Source: Flavobacteriaceae bacterium (GTDB taxonomy: Bacteria; Bacteroidota; Bacteroidia; Flavobacteriales; Flavobacteriaceae). Taken from it: a stretch of DNA of 9,232 nucleotides. The notes below the pieces were generated by a model that worked only from the letters and a program-made list of their open reading frames with translations, ran no database searches and was not told where the DNA came from. The stretch lies in assembly GCA_947482805.1 (NCBI GenBank), contig CANKLK010000088.1, positions 1 to 9,232 of the forward strand. Direction: 5' to 3'. Both the position numbers and the translations under genes were made by a program. Shown in pieces: positions 7,280-9,232 of this stretch (positions within the stretch are counted from its first letter, which is position 1; each line of letters begins with the position of its first letter).

Positions 7280-8947
7280 TTAAAAAACAGCTTTAAAGCT
7301 TATGTGCACAATAGAGTTGGAGAATTTTATTGTCTGATTATTTGTACTTCCGTTGGCATAAACAAGATTGAAAAGTCCGTTTTTAGATAGTAAACCAAAA
7401 CCGAATCCTAATCCAAAAAGATTTCCGCTGCTATCAGAAGTTTTGTCTTGAATATATCCATAATCAATAATCGAATGAACATATAGATTTGAAGTAAGTA
7501 TATATCTGTATTCCGATAGAATTGAACTAAACACGTTCCCCTGTAGACTATTTTCGTTAAAACCCCGAATGGAATTTATTCCGCCAAAGCGTTGCAACTC
7601 ATTTATGATGTAGTTACCGCTTTGTAAATAGAAATTTTGAGATTTGATGTTTACAATGTTTTTCTGATTCAGATAGAAATTGTGTTTTATAAATAAACTC
7701 CCGAAAAATTGATTATCAGAAATAAGTTTAGCATCTCTTTTTCCGGTTCCGATTTTCAAATCAAATGAAGTTTTTTCAGGAAAAAGAAAATCATCATTCT
7801 TGAAATCGATATATTCGAACGCAGTTGTTAAATATGAATTATTAAAATCGCTTAAGGTTGATGAATTCACATTCTGAATGTCACTCGACTCTGTTGCTTG
7901 ATAGCCAACATAAAAACGTGTGTTATAATTAAAATAATACCCTAAGTTAATAGCTGTTTTTGAGTTCTGAAAAGTACTGTCTTGTTTGAATATATTTAAT
8001 TCTGCTTTAATTCCCAATGGGCTTTTAAAAATATAGGGAAGTTCCATCCCCAGATTAAATGTTTTTTGGTCTTGACCGTCGCTTTTCCAATACAGCGATA
8101 ATTTTTCTCCGGAATTCAATACATTGTTCAAAACCAAATCCAGATATCCACTAAAAATAACTTTCTTGTTTTCGTTATTGTTGAAACCTACAAAACCATC
8201 AAAAGTGTTTGGTTTTGTTTTTTCTAAATAGACATAAATTTTGGTAGAGTCTTTTGTGAAAAGAATTTCAGGATATTTACTTTGTTTGACAAATCGGAAC
8301 TTTTCAAAATCATTGTACAATTTGTCTAAGTTCTTTTGATTGAAAACTTTATTCCGATATAACCGTATGATATTTTTTTTATGCCCTTCCGGAAATTTAT
8401 CATAACCGTTAATGACAATATCGTTTACCTGTCTTTTTATTTCAGTTGTAATTGACAAGTCGGCAGAAAGAAACTCTTTTGTTTTTTGAATGTTAACAAG
8501 TTTTACTTTCGCCATAGAAAAACCAGTGGTTTCTAATTTTTTTAAAGTGGCATTTAAAAAGGCTTCTATTTCTTCATATGGAATTTTCAAGGTATCGTTT
8601 TTTATGCTGTAAATTCCGGCGACGCTTTCTTGCGATTTTATACCTATATATATCTGCGCATTATTTATTTTTTTTCCAAGATTGTATTTGAAGTAAAACG
8701 TGGAGTCATTTAGCTTAAAATTTTCGGCAAGCTGACTTTCCATATATCCTTTTTTGGTAAGCTTTTCGTAAAATAAATTATTCTCGTCCAAAATTGATTT
8801 GGCGTTTTTGTGTTTCAAAACATAGCCTATACTGTCTATAATTTTGTTTTCTTTTTCGTTTTTCCCAATAATTTTCAGACGGAATTCCTGAGCAGAAATG
8901 TTTCCGCTGATTATAAATATAAAAAAAGAGAGAAAAATCTTTTTCAA
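7280..8947 (-). CDS. Short Omp85-superfamily outer-membrane protein, TamA-like
   Basis: An outer-membrane beta-barrel with periplasmic POTRA-like domains; the superfamily inserts or exports proteins at the outer membrane. It has 555 residues, well short of BamA (about 800) and close to TamA (577). A signal peptide spans 1-19 (cleavage near ISAQ). About 20-245 holds roughly three POTRA-like units, the last being clearest (QVNDIVINGYDKFPEG, then a Leu-rich helix near 207-218). A 16-strand barrel follows from about 250. The hallmark of loop 6 is GGINSIRGF at 455-463, with Arg461-Gly-Phe, and the C-terminus ends in an aromatic beta-signal-like strand, ISFKAVF. The start is TTG at 8947: an in-frame TGA lies just upstream and no ATG precedes the signal peptide. 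It is co-oriented with the SusC operon 95 nt downstream and divergent from rpsL. No TamB-like gene is in view. The client is unknown, and a two-partner-secretion-like role is not excluded. Confidence 0.85.
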   Translation of the reverse strand: MKKIFLSFFIFIISGNISAQEFRLKIIGKNEKENKIIDSIGYVLKHKNAKSILDENNLFYEKLTKKGYMESQLAENFKLNDSTFYFKYNLGKKINNAQIYIGIKSQESVAGIYSIKNDTLKIPYEEIEAFLNATLKKLETTGFSMAKVKLVNIQKTKEFLSADLSITTEIKRQVNDIVINGYDKFPEGHKKNIIRLYRNKVFNQKNLDKLYNDFEKFRFVKQSKYPEILFTKDSTKIYVYLEKTKPNTFDGFVGFNNNENKKVIFSGYLDLVLNNVLNSGEKLSLYWKSDGQDQKTFNLGMELPYIFKSPLGIKAELNIFKQDSTFQNSKTAINLGYYFNYNTRFYVGYQATESSDIQNVNSSTLSDFNNSYLTTAFEYIDFKNDDFLFPEKTSFDLKIGTGKRDAKLISDNQFFGSLFIKHNFYLNQKNIVNIKSQNFYLQSGNYIINELQRFGGINSIRGFNENSLQGNVFSSILSEYRYILTSNLYVHSIIDYGYIQDKTSDSSGNLFGLGFGFGLLSKNGLFNLVYANGSTNNQTIKFSNSIVHISFKAVF

Positions 8948-9045
8948 AATGCCTAATTGTTTGCTTCAAAATAACGCAAAAAATCTGTTTTTATTGTTGT
9001 TTATCGAATCTAAAAAGAATGTCTTTTAAAATTAATTAATTATGA

Positions 9046-9076
9046 TTTGTTTCATTGAAAATAATTACTACATTTG
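9046..9076 (+). promoter_or_regulatory. rpsL promoter, Bacteroidota housekeeping type
   Basis: TTTG (9046-9049) and TACATTTG (9069-9076) match the -33 and -7 elements (TTTG and TAnnTTTG) with a 19-bp spacer. A start site near 9081 would leave an A-rich leader of about 50 nt without a Shine-Dalgarno sequence before the rpsL ATG. Confidence 0.85.
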
Positions 9077-9129
9077 CAACCCCTAAAAAAGCGGGAATTT
9101 AATAAATAAAGAAAAATTAGTATTTAATT

Positions 9130-9232
9130 ATGCCAACAATTCAACAATTAGTAAGAACAGGAAGAACTCAGATCACTAAGAAGAGTAAATCGGTTGCTTT
9201 AGATTCTTGTCCTCAAAGAAGAGGTGTTTGTA
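9130..9232 (+). CDS. rpsL: 30S ribosomal protein S12, N-terminal 34 codons (continues beyond window)
   Basis: S12 sits at the decoding centre of the small ribosomal subunit and controls tRNA selection accuracy; changes in it cause streptomycin resistance. The visible N-terminus begins [20 protein letters not shown] and continues to a stretch ending SCPQRRGVC, near-identical to S12 across bacteria. The window ends before the PNSA resistance-associated loop. The ATG at 9130 fits the conserved N-terminus exactly. The gene normally opens the str operon (rpsL-rpsG-fusA), which should continue to the right. Its own promoter lies in the divergent region 8948-9129. Confidence 0.97.
   Translation, partial: MPTIQQLVRTGRTQITKKSKSVALDSCPQRRGVC

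Noticed and set aside
7289..7300. Perfect palindrome AGCTTTAAAGCT followed on the minus strand by T runs, at the end of the Omp85 gene, as a terminator
   Set aside because: The stem would be only 4 bp with a TTAA loop, and it lies inside the coding region before the stop codon; too weak to call a terminator.
8778..8969. 63-residue open frame overlapping the start of the Omp85 gene
   Set aside because: It is out of frame with a much longer, well-supported gene, uses a TTG start and has no recognisable features; a shadow frame.
8967..8974. TTATTTTG on the minus strand as a -7 box for the Omp85 gene
   Set aside because: One mismatch to TAnnTTTG and no TTG at the expected -33 distance; such near-matches are frequent in AT-rich DNA.
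9081..9094. CCC...GGG pairing in the rpsL leader as a regulatory hairpin
   Set aside because: Only about three GC pairs around an A-rich loop; no support for an S12-family autoregulatory structure.

Overview
The window comes from a member of the Bacteroidota, most likely a Flavobacterium or a close relative in the Flavobacteriaceae. The DNA is AT-rich and the genes lack Shine-Dalgarno sequences. The rpsL promoter is of the Bacteroidota type (TTTG, 19 bp, TAnnTTTG). The window carries a SusC/SusD outer-membrane pair and lipoproteins whose lipidated cysteine is followed by acidic residues, the surface-export pattern of this phylum.

Layout from left to right: (1) 1-688, minus strand, the 5' part of rlmB, a 23S rRNA 2'-O-methyltransferase cut by the window edge. 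(2) 702-733, a strong hairpin terminator closing the operon to its right; a candidate rlmB promoter lies right beside it. (3) 742-7184, minus strand, a compact four-gene operon read from right to left: SusC-like TonB-dependent transporter, SusD-like lipoprotein, a lipoprotein with a Calx-beta-like domain, and a second lipoprotein with a clearer Calx-beta domain. The intergenic gaps are 5, 11 and 10 nt. (4) 7185-7279, a short AT-rich regulatory gap with a perfect 8-bp inverted repeat. (5) 7280-8947, minus strand, a short Omp85-superfamily barrel protein, TamA-like in size, with a TTG start. (6) 8948-9129, a divergent intergenic region with the rpsL promoter. (7) 9130-9232, plus strand, the start of rpsL (ribosomal protein S12), which normally begins the str operon.

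How the genes may work together (inference): SusC and SusD form a gated outer-membrane importer, and the two downstream lipoproteins are probably surface-exposed accessory subunits. The operon has no glycoside hydrolase, protease, ECF sigma/anti-sigma pair or hybrid sensor, and SusC has no N-terminal signalling domain. The substrate therefore cannot be read from context. The setting between rlmB and rpsL suggests a stable chromosomal locus rather than a mobile utilisation island. The Omp85 protein would insert or export envelope proteins. I see no insertion sequence, CRISPR array, tRNA or rRNA gene, and no gene-free stretch longer than about 180 bases.
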